From positions 1 to 6,417 of the forward strand of contig DYKH01000259.1 of NCBI GenBank assembly GCA_020722685.1: a stretch of DNA of 6,417 nt, read 5' to 3'. This document shows positions 1-6,120 of the stretch, in pieces; the first letter of the stretch is position 1, and each line of letters starts with the position of its first letter. The position numbers and the translations under genes are program-made. Under the pieces are notes generated by a model that was not told where the DNA came from, made no database searches, and saw only the letters and a list, made by a program, of their open reading frames with translations. Source of the stretch: Caldithrix sp. (GTDB taxonomy: Bacteria; KSB1; UBA2214; DYKH01).

Positions 1-153
1 GAACTGGGAGAGTTCTCCTACATATTGTGTTAAGAAAGAATTTGCCAAACTATAGGATACGTGGAAAGACAGGGTGGGCATTCCTGCGAATCTGTTGTCA
101 ATCCCACGAAGTCTCACAGTGAGAGTGAGAGTGTCGCCGTCTTTCAAACAAGA

Positions 154-183
154 GGCAACGATGCTTTGCTCGGATTCGTTGCC
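154..183. repeat. 8-bp inverted repeat (possible hairpin) upstream of the ATPase gene
   Basis: GGCAACGA at 154-161 is the exact reverse complement of TCGTTGCC at 176-183, with a 14-nt spacer. It lies about 80 bases before the start of the OLD-like ATPase gene. No T-run follows, so it is not a typical Rho-independent terminator. It could be an operator or an RNA hairpin in the leader. One 8-bp match in about 260 bases of noncoding DNA can arise by chance, so the function is unproven. Confidence 0.3.
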
Positions 184-262
184 GAGGGTACAAGGACTAC
201 GGCTAAAATAGGTCTGAGAAACGTCCAAATTCTATTAAGGCGTTAGATTTGAAGGAGCGATC

Positions 263-1996
263 ATGCTGACAAGGTTACGCGTTAAGAACTTTAAGCGATT
301 CACTTTTGCTGATATCGAATTGGGACAATCCGTCGTCTTTATTGGTGCAAACAACTCAGGAAAAACCTCGGCACTCCAGGCGTTGACACTTTGGGATGTG
401 GGGTTGCGCAAGTGGAATGAAAAGCGTGAAGGAAAAAGTACGCCAGAAAGACGGTCGGGTGTTGCTATCAATCGCCGTGACCTTCTCGCTATCCCTACTC
501 CGGATGCTAACCTTATCTGGCGGGATCTTCATGTGCGCGATCTGAAAAGAGTTGAGGGTAAGCTACAGACACAAAATGTTCGCGTAGAAATCATCGTAGA
601 CGGCATCACAGGGGGTAAAGTCTGGTCTTGCGGATTGGAGTTTGATTATGCCAACGAAGAATCATTCTACTGTCGACCGTTGCGCCTGAACGAAGACAAA
701 CAAACTCCCAGGATGACAATACCGCCAGAATCTCTACAGACCAAGATCGCTTTTTTGCCCCCTATGTCTGGACTGGCGGCGATTGAGCCGAAACTGGAAA
801 CCGGACGCATCAACGTTTTGATTGGTGAAGCTCAAACAGCCCAAGTGCTACGAAATCTTTGTTATCAAATTTATGATCAGCCAGACCCTAAAAACTCATG
901 GAATGAGATCGTTCAACACATTGAATTCCTCTTTGGCGCGCGCCTACTGCCGCCCAATTTCATTAAGGAACGCGGCGAAATAACCATGGCCTATGCAGAA
1001 TCCAATCTCCCACAATTGGATCTTTCTTCATCTGGCAGGGGCATGCAACAAACTCTGCTGCTGTTGGCTTACTTGTACCTCAATCCCAAGACGATCTTGC
1101 TTCTTGATGAACCGGATGCGCATTTGGAAGTGCTGCGTCAGCGGCAGATATATCAATTGCTGACTGAGGTAGCTGAAAAACAAGGATCGCAAATCATCGC
1201 TGCCAGCCATTCGGAAGTGGTACTAAACGAAGCGGCGAGTCGGGGCGTGGTCGTTGCCTTTGTGGGCAAACCACACCGGCTAAATGACCGTGGTAGTCAG
1301 GCGCTTAAGGCTTTGACAGAGTTGGGCTGGGAGCAATATTATCAGGCTGAGCAAGTGGGCTGGGTACTGTACGTGGAAGACGCGACCGACCTATCCATTT
1401 TGCGAGCTTTTGCCAAGAGGTTGGCACATCCGGCTCTGGAATATTTGGAGCGTCCATTCGTCCATTATGTAACCACTAATTTACCGGCACGTGCCCGAGA
1501 TCATTTTCACGGACTGCAGGAGGGCAAACCTGATCTGGTAGGTTTGGCGCTATTTGACAGATTAGAAAAGGAACTGCGTACCGAGGGCTCACTAATCGAA
1601 ACGATGTGGCGACGACGCGAGATCGAAAACTATTTCTGCACCGAGAAGGTGCTTCTGGCTTGGGCATCACCAAGTATCGCAAATGACTTGTTTGCCGCCG
1701 CGGATCAGGCTCAACGGCAAGCCTTTATGCGTGAGGCCATTGCCGAAGTTCAACACGTACTCGAAATTGATGACAAGTCGCCTTGGTCGCCTGAGGTTAA
1801 AGCGACCGACGAGGTCTTGGATCGCATTTTTCGGCTTTTTTTTAAAAAGGCAAATTTGCCTCTAACCTTTCGCAAAGCTGACTATTATCGGTTAGTCGAT
1901 TATTTGGAGATCGATGATTTCGACCCAGAGGTTAGAGAAAAGTTGGACCTGATTGTAAAAGTCGCACAAAGTGCCCATCCCGCAGTGGAGTATTGA
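263..1996 (+). CDS. OLD-like AAA/ABC ATPase with TOPRIM/DUF4435-like C-terminal domain
   Basis: This intact 577-residue protein has an SMC/ABC-type ATPase in its N-terminal two thirds. It starts LRVKNFKRF, as RecF/OLD-type ATPases do. Walker A is GANNSGKT (residues 28-35), the ABC-signature-like region is LSSSGRGMQQ (254-263), Walker B is ILLLDEPDAH (278-287), and the switch histidine is H316 in ASHSE. The C-terminal part has features of a TOPRIM or DUF4435-like nuclease domain: VLYVEDATD with acidic E372 and D376, LALFDR with D432, and RRREIENYF (450-458). The usual second acid of a DxD/DRD motif is leucine here (D432-R-L), so nuclease activity is uncertain. Related architectures include OLD nucleases and the AriA/AriB pair of the PARIS anti-phage system, sometimes fused. 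AAGGAG at 252-257, five bases before ATG, supports the start. No partner gene is intact nearby. The ATPase family call is firm; the defence role is inferred. Confidence 0.88.
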   Translation: MLTRLRVKNFKRFTFADIELGQSVVFIGANNSGKTSALQALTLWDVGLRKWNEKREGKSTPERRSGVAINRRDLLAIPTPDANLIWRDLHVRDLKRVEGKLQTQNVRVEIIVDGITGGKVWSCGLEFDYANEESFYCRPLRLNEDKQTPRMTIPPESLQTKIAFLPPMSGLAAIEPKLETGRINVLIGEAQTAQVLRNLCYQIYDQPDPKNSWNEIVQHIEFLFGARLLPPNFIKERGEITMAYAESNLPQLDLSSSGRGMQQTLLLLAYLYLNPKTILLLDEPDAHLEVLRQRQIYQLLTEVAEKQGSQIIAASHSEVVLNEAASRGVVVAFVGKPHRLNDRGSQALKALTELGWEQYYQAEQVGWVLYVEDATDLSILRAFAKRLAHPALEYLERPFVHYVTTNLPARARDHFHGLQEGKPDLVGLALFDRLEKELRTEGSLIETMWRRREIENYFCTEKVLLAWASPSIANDLFAAADQAQRQAFMREAIAEVQHVLEIDDKSPWSPEVKATDEVLDRIFRLFFKKANLPLTFRKADYYRLVDYLEIDDFDPEVREKLDLIVKVAQSAHPAVEY

Positions 1997-2356
1997 GGTG
2001 GCAGCGTGGTTTTAGGAAGGAAGAGCGATTGATCTACAATACCAGGATGTTTCGGCGTCCTATGGGGAGAACTGCACAAAACCTGATGCTGCCGGGAAAA
2101 ATCGGGTAACTATGTCATCAGACAAAATCTTGAAGGCCGAAAAGGCGTGAAGTTCCCTCATCAGCCAAGCAGGCATTTCGAGTAGCTTTTTCTTCGCTTG
2201 TTCGACAACGGATACCGTTCGATTCCTTTCTCGTCAGGCCATCGAGCGGAGGAACCTTGAATTAAGCAAAAGAAAAATAGACCTATTGTTTTTCAAGCAT
2301 CGCTATGGTGCAAAGCTGGCTGAGCGATCGCTTAGTATTTGGAGCGACGCTCGAAA

Positions 2357-2376
2357 CTTGATGATCAATCATCAAG
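2357..2376. repeat. 20-base near-perfect palindrome upstream of buk
   Basis: CTTGATGAT (2357-2365) and ATCATCAAG (2368-2376) are exact reverse complements separated by CA. The site lies about 110 bases before the buk start. A 9-bp dyad with a 2-base centre is the usual shape of a binding site for a dimeric transcription factor, and the spacer is too short for a stable RNA hairpin at full stem length. I infer a possible operator for the butyrate operon; no matching regulator is encoded in the window. Confidence 0.4.
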
Positions 2377-2388
2377 CTCAAATGTCCA

Positions 2389-2427
2389 AGCCGATTAAAG
2401 TCGGCTGTCCGTTTGCGGAGTGTTTTT
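2389..2427 (+). promoter_or_regulatory. two tandem short hairpins followed by a T-run (leader or weak terminator)
   Basis: AGCCGA (2389-2394) pairs with TCGGCT (2401-2406), and an inner T-G pair leaves a 4-base loop. Directly after it TCCG (2408-2411) pairs with CGGA (2416-2419) around TTTG. Five Ts follow at 2423-2427. This resembles a weak intrinsic terminator or attenuator between the ATPase gene and buk, but the second stem has only four pairs and three bases separate it from the T-run. It could end transcription from upstream or fold in the buk leader. Confidence 0.3.
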
Positions 2428-2488
2428 AACCTTCGCTATTTGTGCTTCTGTTTTTTGATTCCAAATCCAGACATAATGGAATAGCTCA

Positions 2489-3565
2489 ATGACTGCCAAG
2501 CGCCAGCCGCAAATCCTTGTCATCAACCCCGGCTCCACCTCCACCAAAGTCGCCTTATTTGACGGGCGCACCAAGCTGATTGAAGAATCCCTTGGCCACC
2601 CCCACAAGGAATTGGCCCAATCGTCAAACATTTGGGGACAATACCCCTTCCGACTTGCGGCCATTCGTAATTTTCTTCTCCAGCACAGAATAACACCCGA
2701 TTCATTGGCCGCAGTGGTCGGCAGGGGAGGTCTGCTCAAATCCCTCAAACGTGGAACCTATTTGGTCGATCAAGCGATGATCGAGGACGCACGCCGCGGC
2801 GTACAAGGAGAACACGTCTCCAACCTCGGCTGCGTCTTGGCGGACGAAATAGCCCGCGAGTGCGGTTGTCCTGCGTACACGGTCGATCCGGTTTCGGTGG
2901 ATGAGTTCGAGCCGCTCGCGCGCTATTCCGGCCATCCGCTGATCGAGCGTCGTTCCCTTTCCCATTCCCTCAACCTGCGTGCGGCTGCCTTGTGGGCTGC
3001 CGAGCGAATGGGTGTGGATCCGAAGACAACCAATTTTGTCGTAGCGCATTTGGGCGGCGGCATTTCGATTGCGCCCGTGAAAGGCGGACGGGTCATCGAT
3101 GTCAATGATGCCTCCAGCGACGGGCCCTTTTCCCCGGAGCGAACGGGCGGCTTGCCGCTTCAGCCGTTCATCGACTTGTGCTTCTCCGGCAAGTACAGGA
3201 AGAATGAGATGAAAAGACTGGTCATGGGTCAAGGCGGACTGGTGGCTTATTTGGGCACCAACAGTGCCGCAGAAGTGGAACGCAGAATCGGGCAAGGAGA
3301 CAAGAAGGCAGAGGAAATTTATGCCGCCATGGCCTATCAAATCGCCAAAGAGATTGCCGCCATGGCCAGCGTTCTCTGCGGCGATGTGCAAGCCATCGTT
3401 CTGACTGGTGGCCTAACCAACTCGCAGCGATTGGTGGAGGAGATCGGCCGGCGAGTACGGTTCATCGCCCCCATTCAGGTTTTGGCCGGCGAGCTGGAAA
3501 TGGAAGCCATGGCCGAAGGCGTTTTACGCGTCCTTGAGGGTCAAGAAGTGGCACAAAGTTACTAG
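2489..3565 (+). CDS. buk: butyrate kinase
   Basis: Cytoplasmic enzyme of the acetokinase (ASKHA) family that converts butyryl-phosphate (or branched acyl-phosphates) and ADP to the acid and ATP, or the reverse. The 358-residue length fits butyrate kinase (about 355-360) rather than acetate kinase (about 400). Visible motifs are INPGSTSTK at residues 12-20 (phosphate-binding signature 1), AHLGGGIS at 186-193 (signature 2), the NDASSDGPFSPERTGGLP stretch at 206-223, LTGGLTNS at 305-312 (adenosine site), and the C-terminal GELEMEAMAEG at 334-344. The ATG at 2489 leaves only a short N-terminal leader before the first beta strand. The SD is weak (TGGA at 2477-2480), and an earlier ATG runs into TAG after one codon. 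It leads a unit with a membrane protein (11-base gap) and ptb. In clostridia the usual order is ptb-buk, so the order is reversed here. Substrate range, butyrate versus isobutyrate or isovalerate, cannot be read from sequence. Confidence 0.94.
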   Translation: MTAKRQPQILVINPGSTSTKVALFDGRTKLIEESLGHPHKELAQSSNIWGQYPFRLAAIRNFLLQHRITPDSLAAVVGRGGLLKSLKRGTYLVDQAMIEDARRGVQGEHVSNLGCVLADEIARECGCPAYTVDPVSVDEFEPLARYSGHPLIERRSLSHSLNLRAAALWAAERMGVDPKTTNFVVAHLGGGISIAPVKGGRVIDVNDASSDGPFSPERTGGLPLQPFIDLCFSGKYRKNEMKRLVMGQGGLVAYLGTNSAAEVERRIGQGDKKAEEIYAAMAYQIAKEIAAMASVLCGDVQAIVLTGGLTNSQRLVEEIGRRVRFIAPIQVLAGELEMEAMAEGVLRVLEGQEVAQSY

Positions 3566-3576
3566 GCCGAGGACAA

Positions 3577-4305
3577 GTGATATTCGCACGCTACCCTAAG
3601 AGCATCTTGATTGTTTCACTGATCCTTTCTGGCCTGCTGGTGTCAGCAACATGGATTCATCCATTGATCAAAGATTTCGGCAGGCAGGCTTTGCTTTACC
3701 TGGATTTTCTCGATGAGCGAATGCCCGTTGTCGCTGTCCGCGACGGCGGCCTCGTAATACATGGCGATCTCCCGCGCTCGATGGTCAACCACGACGGGAT
3801 CAAAGTCGTCTTTGATCACCAAGCGGACGAGACCAACCTCATGGATGCTGCGCCCAAATCGGTGGTTATTTCCGACACCCTGTTATTGTACAAAGCCGCG
3901 ACCAAGATTCATCGCATTCGCTTGAGCAAAATAAGCGTCAACAAGCCTGTTATCCTGGAGCCGGCGAAGGTGCGCGCCACTATCGAACACTATCTGACTG
4001 TGATCGTCAGCGTTGTTATTGCCGTCGTCGCCGGATTGGCTCTGGTGTGTCTTTCCCTCATTACCCTCATCGGCGGCGGGATCGGCACCCTGATTGACAT
4101 GAACAGCAACAGCCCTTTCGGTTTCATCTCTCTGTGGGCGCTTTCCGCAGCGGCGATGTTTCTCACCTTGTCTGTGAGCGCCGTTTTGCGAGGAATGAGA
4201 ATATCCTTCCCCTCCACCTTTTGGCAGTATTTAATCATCTATCTTATCGGCTCTGTTTTGATGACCTACTTTTTCGTAAGAGAATCCGACCGCGCTACAC
4301 ACTAA
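3577..4305 (+). CDS. membrane protein of unknown function, DUF1189-like layout, between buk and ptb
   Basis: A 242-residue protein with four likely transmembrane helices, at about residues 9-27, 140-163, 181-203 and 214-234. Between helices 1 and 2 lies a polar segment of about 110 residues. Basic residues before helix 1 (R5, K8) suggest a cytoplasmic N-terminus, which would place this segment outside the membrane. It contains VVAVRDGGLVIHGDLPRSMV and VVISDTLLLYKAA, which look like a small beta-rich domain. The layout recalls DUF1189-type membrane proteins, but I make this link from architecture only. Start: GTG at 3577 with GAGGA at 3569-3573, three bases away, which is close for an SD. It follows buk by 11 bases and precedes ptb by 30, so the three genes are probably co-transcribed. 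The position suggests a link to acid/acyl metabolism, such as transport or sensing of the acid, but nothing in the sequence proves this. Confidence 0.85.
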   Translation: MIFARYPKSILIVSLILSGLLVSATWIHPLIKDFGRQALLYLDFLDERMPVVAVRDGGLVIHGDLPRSMVNHDGIKVVFDHQADETNLMDAAPKSVVISDTLLLYKAATKIHRIRLSKISVNKPVILEPAKVRATIEHYLTVIVSVVIAVVAGLALVCLSLITLIGGGIGTLIDMNSNSPFGFISLWALSAAAMFLTLSVSAVLRGMRISFPSTFWQYLIIYLIGSVLMTYFFVRESDRATH

Positions 4306-4335
4306 GAACCATTCGAATGACAGCGGAGAGTATCA

Positions 4336-5247
4336 ATGATTAAAACCATGGACGAGCTACTGGCCGAAGCGAAAAAGGGCGAACGAGTTTCGGTGGCCGT
4401 AGCGGCTGGGGAAGACGAGGCTGCATTAACCGCCACAGTGAATGCCGTCGATCAGGGCCTGGCTGAGGCAATCTTTTTCGGCGATGGGCAGCGAATTGAA
4501 GCGATGCTGAAGGCCGCTGGAGCATGCACGAGTGAATTTCTCAGAATCGAAGACGTCAGCAAGCAAACGCTCGCGGCTCAGAAGGCTGTCGACTGCGTGC
4601 GCGATGGAGAAGCGCAAATATTGCTGAAGGGCAAGATCAAGACAGCAGATTTACTCAAGGCGGTTTTGAAGGGCGAAAGCGGCTTGAGGACCGGTCGGCT
4701 CTTGAGCGATGTTTTCGTCTTTGAAATGCCGGCGCGTGCGGAAAACAAGCTTGTGATGATCACGGATGGCGGAGTTACTCTCAAACCGGACATTAAGCAG
4801 AAGCTGGAAATCATCGAAAACGCGGTGCAAGTCGCGCATGCTTTGGGCAATCCCAAGCCGAAGGTGGCCTTGCTTTCGGCTGTCGAGACCGTCACTTCCG
4901 GGCTGCCTTCCACCGTCGATGCAGCGGTGATCACCAAAATGTGCGAGCGTGGCCAAATCAAAGGCTGTGTGATCGATGGGCCGTTGGCGTTGGATAACGC
5001 CATCTCGCCTGAAGCTGCGGCCATCAAGGGAATCGAATCTCCGGTGGCGGGCTATGCCGAGATTTTGGTGTGCCCGGACATCGAGTCGGCGAACATGTTA
5101 GCCAAGTCCACCACCTATTTTGCCAACATGCGCTTGGCCCATGTGATCATGGGTGCAGCCGCACCGGTGTTGATCCCCTCGCGAGCAGATGCGGCGGATG
5201 CCAAGCTGGCATCGATCGCGCTGGGAAAGCTGGTATGCCAGTCATAG
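4336..5247 (+). CDS. ptb: phosphate butyryltransferase (phosphate acyltransferase family)
   Basis: Cytoplasmic enzyme that exchanges CoA for phosphate (butyryl-CoA + Pi to butyryl-phosphate + CoA), feeding the kinase encoded by buk. The 303-residue length is typical of Ptb. Family stretches include ILLKGKIKTADLLKAVL (95-111), LLSDVFVFEMP (122-132), MITDGGVTLKPD (141-152), KPKVALLSAVETV (174-186), IDGPLALDNAIS (213-224), CPDIESANMLAKSTTYF (246-262) and a C-terminal PVLIPSRADAADAKLASIAL (277-296). The first ATG at 4336 is favoured over the one at 4348 because GGAGAG (4325-4330) stands five bases before it. It is the last gene of the buk unit. No strong terminator hairpin follows the TAG. Phosphate acetyltransferases are homologous, but the adjacent buk makes the butyryl assignment the better one. 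Confidence 0.92.
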   Translation: MIKTMDELLAEAKKGERVSVAVAAGEDEAALTATVNAVDQGLAEAIFFGDGQRIEAMLKAAGACTSEFLRIEDVSKQTLAAQKAVDCVRDGEAQILLKGKIKTADLLKAVLKGESGLRTGRLLSDVFVFEMPARAENKLVMITDGGVTLKPDIKQKLEIIENAVQVAHALGNPKPKVALLSAVETVTSGLPSTVDAAVITKMCERGQIKGCVIDGPLALDNAISPEAAAIKGIESPVAGYAEILVCPDIESANMLAKSTTYFANMRLAHVIMGAAAPVLIPSRADAADAKLASIALGKLVCQS

Positions 5248-5297
5248 GCTTTCCAAAAAATACCCACCGTTTCGACATGGCGTGGCCAAACAATCTG

Positions 5298-5326
5298 TTG
5301 ACAAAATGAAGCCATTCGTATATATT
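5298..5326 (+). promoter_or_regulatory. near-consensus sigma70 promoter for the MNT/HEPN remnant
   Basis: TTGACA at 5298-5303 is a perfect -35 box, followed by a 17-base spacer and TATATT at 5321-5326, five of six matches to TATAAT. Transcription would start near 5333, about 75 bases before the ancestral ATG of the MNT gene. It begins 51 bases after the ptb stop, so the toxin-antitoxin remnant has its own promoter rather than depending on the butyrate operon. Confidence 0.7.
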
Positions 5327-5406
5327 GAAGTGAGTAGGACGTTGCGGTCTGGAAAGCGGCGGTTCAACTCTCGTTGGGGAAGAATTCAGAATGAATCAGA
5401 TATGCC

Positions 5407-5721
5407 ATGAATCGAGAGCAATGACTCGAGTAAATAAAACAGGCTGTACTTGAGATCGAGCCGGATGCCGAGGTGATTCTCTACGGCTCGCGCGCGAGGG
5501 GAGATGCTGGGCAAGAGTCTGACGGGGATTTTTTGGTACAAGTCGATGGAATTGTCGACCCAAATCGAACAGACGCAGTTCGTCATCGGCTTTATGAGAT
5601 TGAGTGGGCCACCGGAGAAGTTTTTTTTACGATTGTGCGGAATCGCCTCGAATGGTCAAGTCTTTTGTATCGGGCGACCCCGTTTCATAGAAATGTAGTA
5701 CGAGAAGGTGTCAAACTATAA
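5407..5721 (+). pseudogene. broken MNT-domain nucleotidyltransferase (antitoxin of a HEPN/MNT pair)
   Basis: The downstream part is a near-complete minimal nucleotidyltransferase: YGSRARGD followed by SDGDFLV gives the GSx10DxD active-site pattern with both aspartates kept. The C-terminal YRATPFHRNVVREGVKL is also typical. The frame continues upstream of the GTG at 5473 with family-like sequence (IKQAVLEIEPDAEV, 5434-5475) back to MNREQ at 5407, but TGA at 5422-5424 and TAA at 5431-5433 interrupt it. Restored, the protein would be 104 residues, the usual size. Starting at GTG 5473 would remove the first helix and begin inside a core beta strand, with no good SD, so a functional product is doubtful. 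In intact pairs the MNT protein neutralises HEPN by AMPylating it. The tryptophan I expect in SDWD is glycine here, a further sign of drift. The HEPN remnant overlaps its 3' end by 14 bases. Confidence 0.82.
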
Positions 5722-6120
5722 AGCAGAGGCAACCGGACTTGTCAAATATCGACTGGAACGGAGCCGTGAGACTCTGGAAGCGGCTCGTATCATTGCTGAT
5801 GCCAGCAAATGGAACGCGTGTATGAACCGTCTGTGTTACGTCTGCTTTTATCCTGTGTCTGGGCTTTTGCAGCAGCAGGATTTGGCATCCTCCAAGCACA
5901 CTGGAGTGCGCAGTCTTTTCAACAAAAACTTCGTCAAGACCGGGCGTGTTTCAAAAACTATCGCGCAGATTTATAATGACTTTTTTGACTGGCTTCAGGA
6001 AGGCGACTATTCAGATTTCGTACGTTTCGAAGACTCTCAAGTGCGGCCATGGATTCCAAGGCTGAGGGGTTTGTCGCCAACATTGAATCTATCCTGAAAA
6101 GTCGGGAGGAAGAAACTTAG
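5708..6120 (+). pseudogene. frameshifted HEPN-domain protein (toxin of a HEPN/MNT pair)
   Basis: HEPN-domain protein, in intact systems an RNase toxin held in check by the MNT partner. The first 117 codons read as family sequence: VKYRLERSRETLEAARIIA (12-30), the NRLCYVCFY helix (40-48), SSKHTGVRSLFNKNFVKTG (61-79) and a QEGDYSDFVRFE stretch (97-108). At about 6057-6061 the frame changes. The original frame ends at TGA 6095-6097 with a non-family tail (RLRGLSPTLNLS). The next frame from 6061 reads AEGFVANIESILKSREEET and stops at TAG 6118-6120, which is the tail expected of this family. One base lost in CCA-AAG-GCT explains it. Further drift signs, judged from memory of the family: YYAC is CYVC, FYAV is FYPV, and the arginine before QEGDY is leucine (L96). 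The GTG start at 5708 overlaps the MNT gene. A single-base sequencing error could mimic the frameshift, but not the MNT stops. Confidence 0.8.

Larger units (their letters stand above)
2016..2429 (+). pseudogene. possible broken ORF of unknown function, one in-frame TGA
   Basis: One frame stays open for 138 codons except for a single TGA at 2148-2150, and ends with TAA at 2427-2429. The only upstream ATG in frame is at 2112, preceded by a weak purine stretch. The part after the TGA looks protein-like, for example SRQAIERRNLELSKRKIDLL and HRYGAKLAERSLSIW, which are charged amphipathic helix-type segments. I do not recognise a family. A run this long can occur by chance, so it may be meaningless. 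If it is real, it is a decayed gene behind the ATPase, possibly a former partner or an unrelated remnant. Confidence 0.25.
1997..2488. other. 492-base gap between the ATPase gene and buk, without an intact gene
   Basis: No complete gene with a usable start is visible here. The left part holds a long + strand frame broken by one TGA (listed separately). The right part, roughly 2320-2420, holds several inverted repeats close together: AGCGATCGCT (2323-2332), GAGCG-A-CGCTC (2342-2352), a 20-base palindrome, and two short hairpins. I found no convincing sigma70 promoter for buk with good -35/-10 spacing, and no clear terminator directly after the ATPase stop codon. Confidence 0.6.

Noticed and set aside
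61..246. 61-codon frame before the ATPase gene starting at GTG
   Set aside because: No SD, no family resemblance, and low-complexity ESESES-like content from a GAGAGTGAGAGT stretch.
2323..2332. AGCGATCGCT as a cyanobacterial HIP1 marker (GCGATCGC)
   Set aside because: A single copy does not indicate cyanobacteria, where this octamer is highly repeated.
2455..2482. Promoter directly before buk (TTGATT with CATAAT or TGGAAT)
   Set aside because: The spacers are 11 and 16 bases, and the start of transcription would fall at or inside the start codon.
2702..3391. 229-codon frame on the minus strand
   Set aside because: It lies wholly antisense to buk, whose + strand product has all family motifs. 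The antisense protein shows no recognisable domain.
4578..5027. 149-codon minus-strand frame, plus a second one at 4651-4956
   Set aside because: Both are antisense to ptb, rich in S/T/L from complementary codons, with no domain.
5407..5433. Stop-codon recoding as explanation for the broken MNT gene
   Set aside because: Both TGA and TAA occur in the frame, while TGA ends the ATPase gene and TAA ends the membrane protein gene normally.
5391..5453. ATG at 5391 reading past both MNT stops in another frame
   Set aside because: It ends at TGA after 20 codons and never enters the MNT frame, so it could only help through a frameshift for which I see no signal.
5473..5721. MNT gene as an intact 82-residue CDS starting at GTG
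   Set aside because: The same frame upstream keeps family sequence back to an ATG at 5407, interrupted by two stops, so the short form is a remnant. The GTG codon is the valine of the core strand before YGSRARGD.
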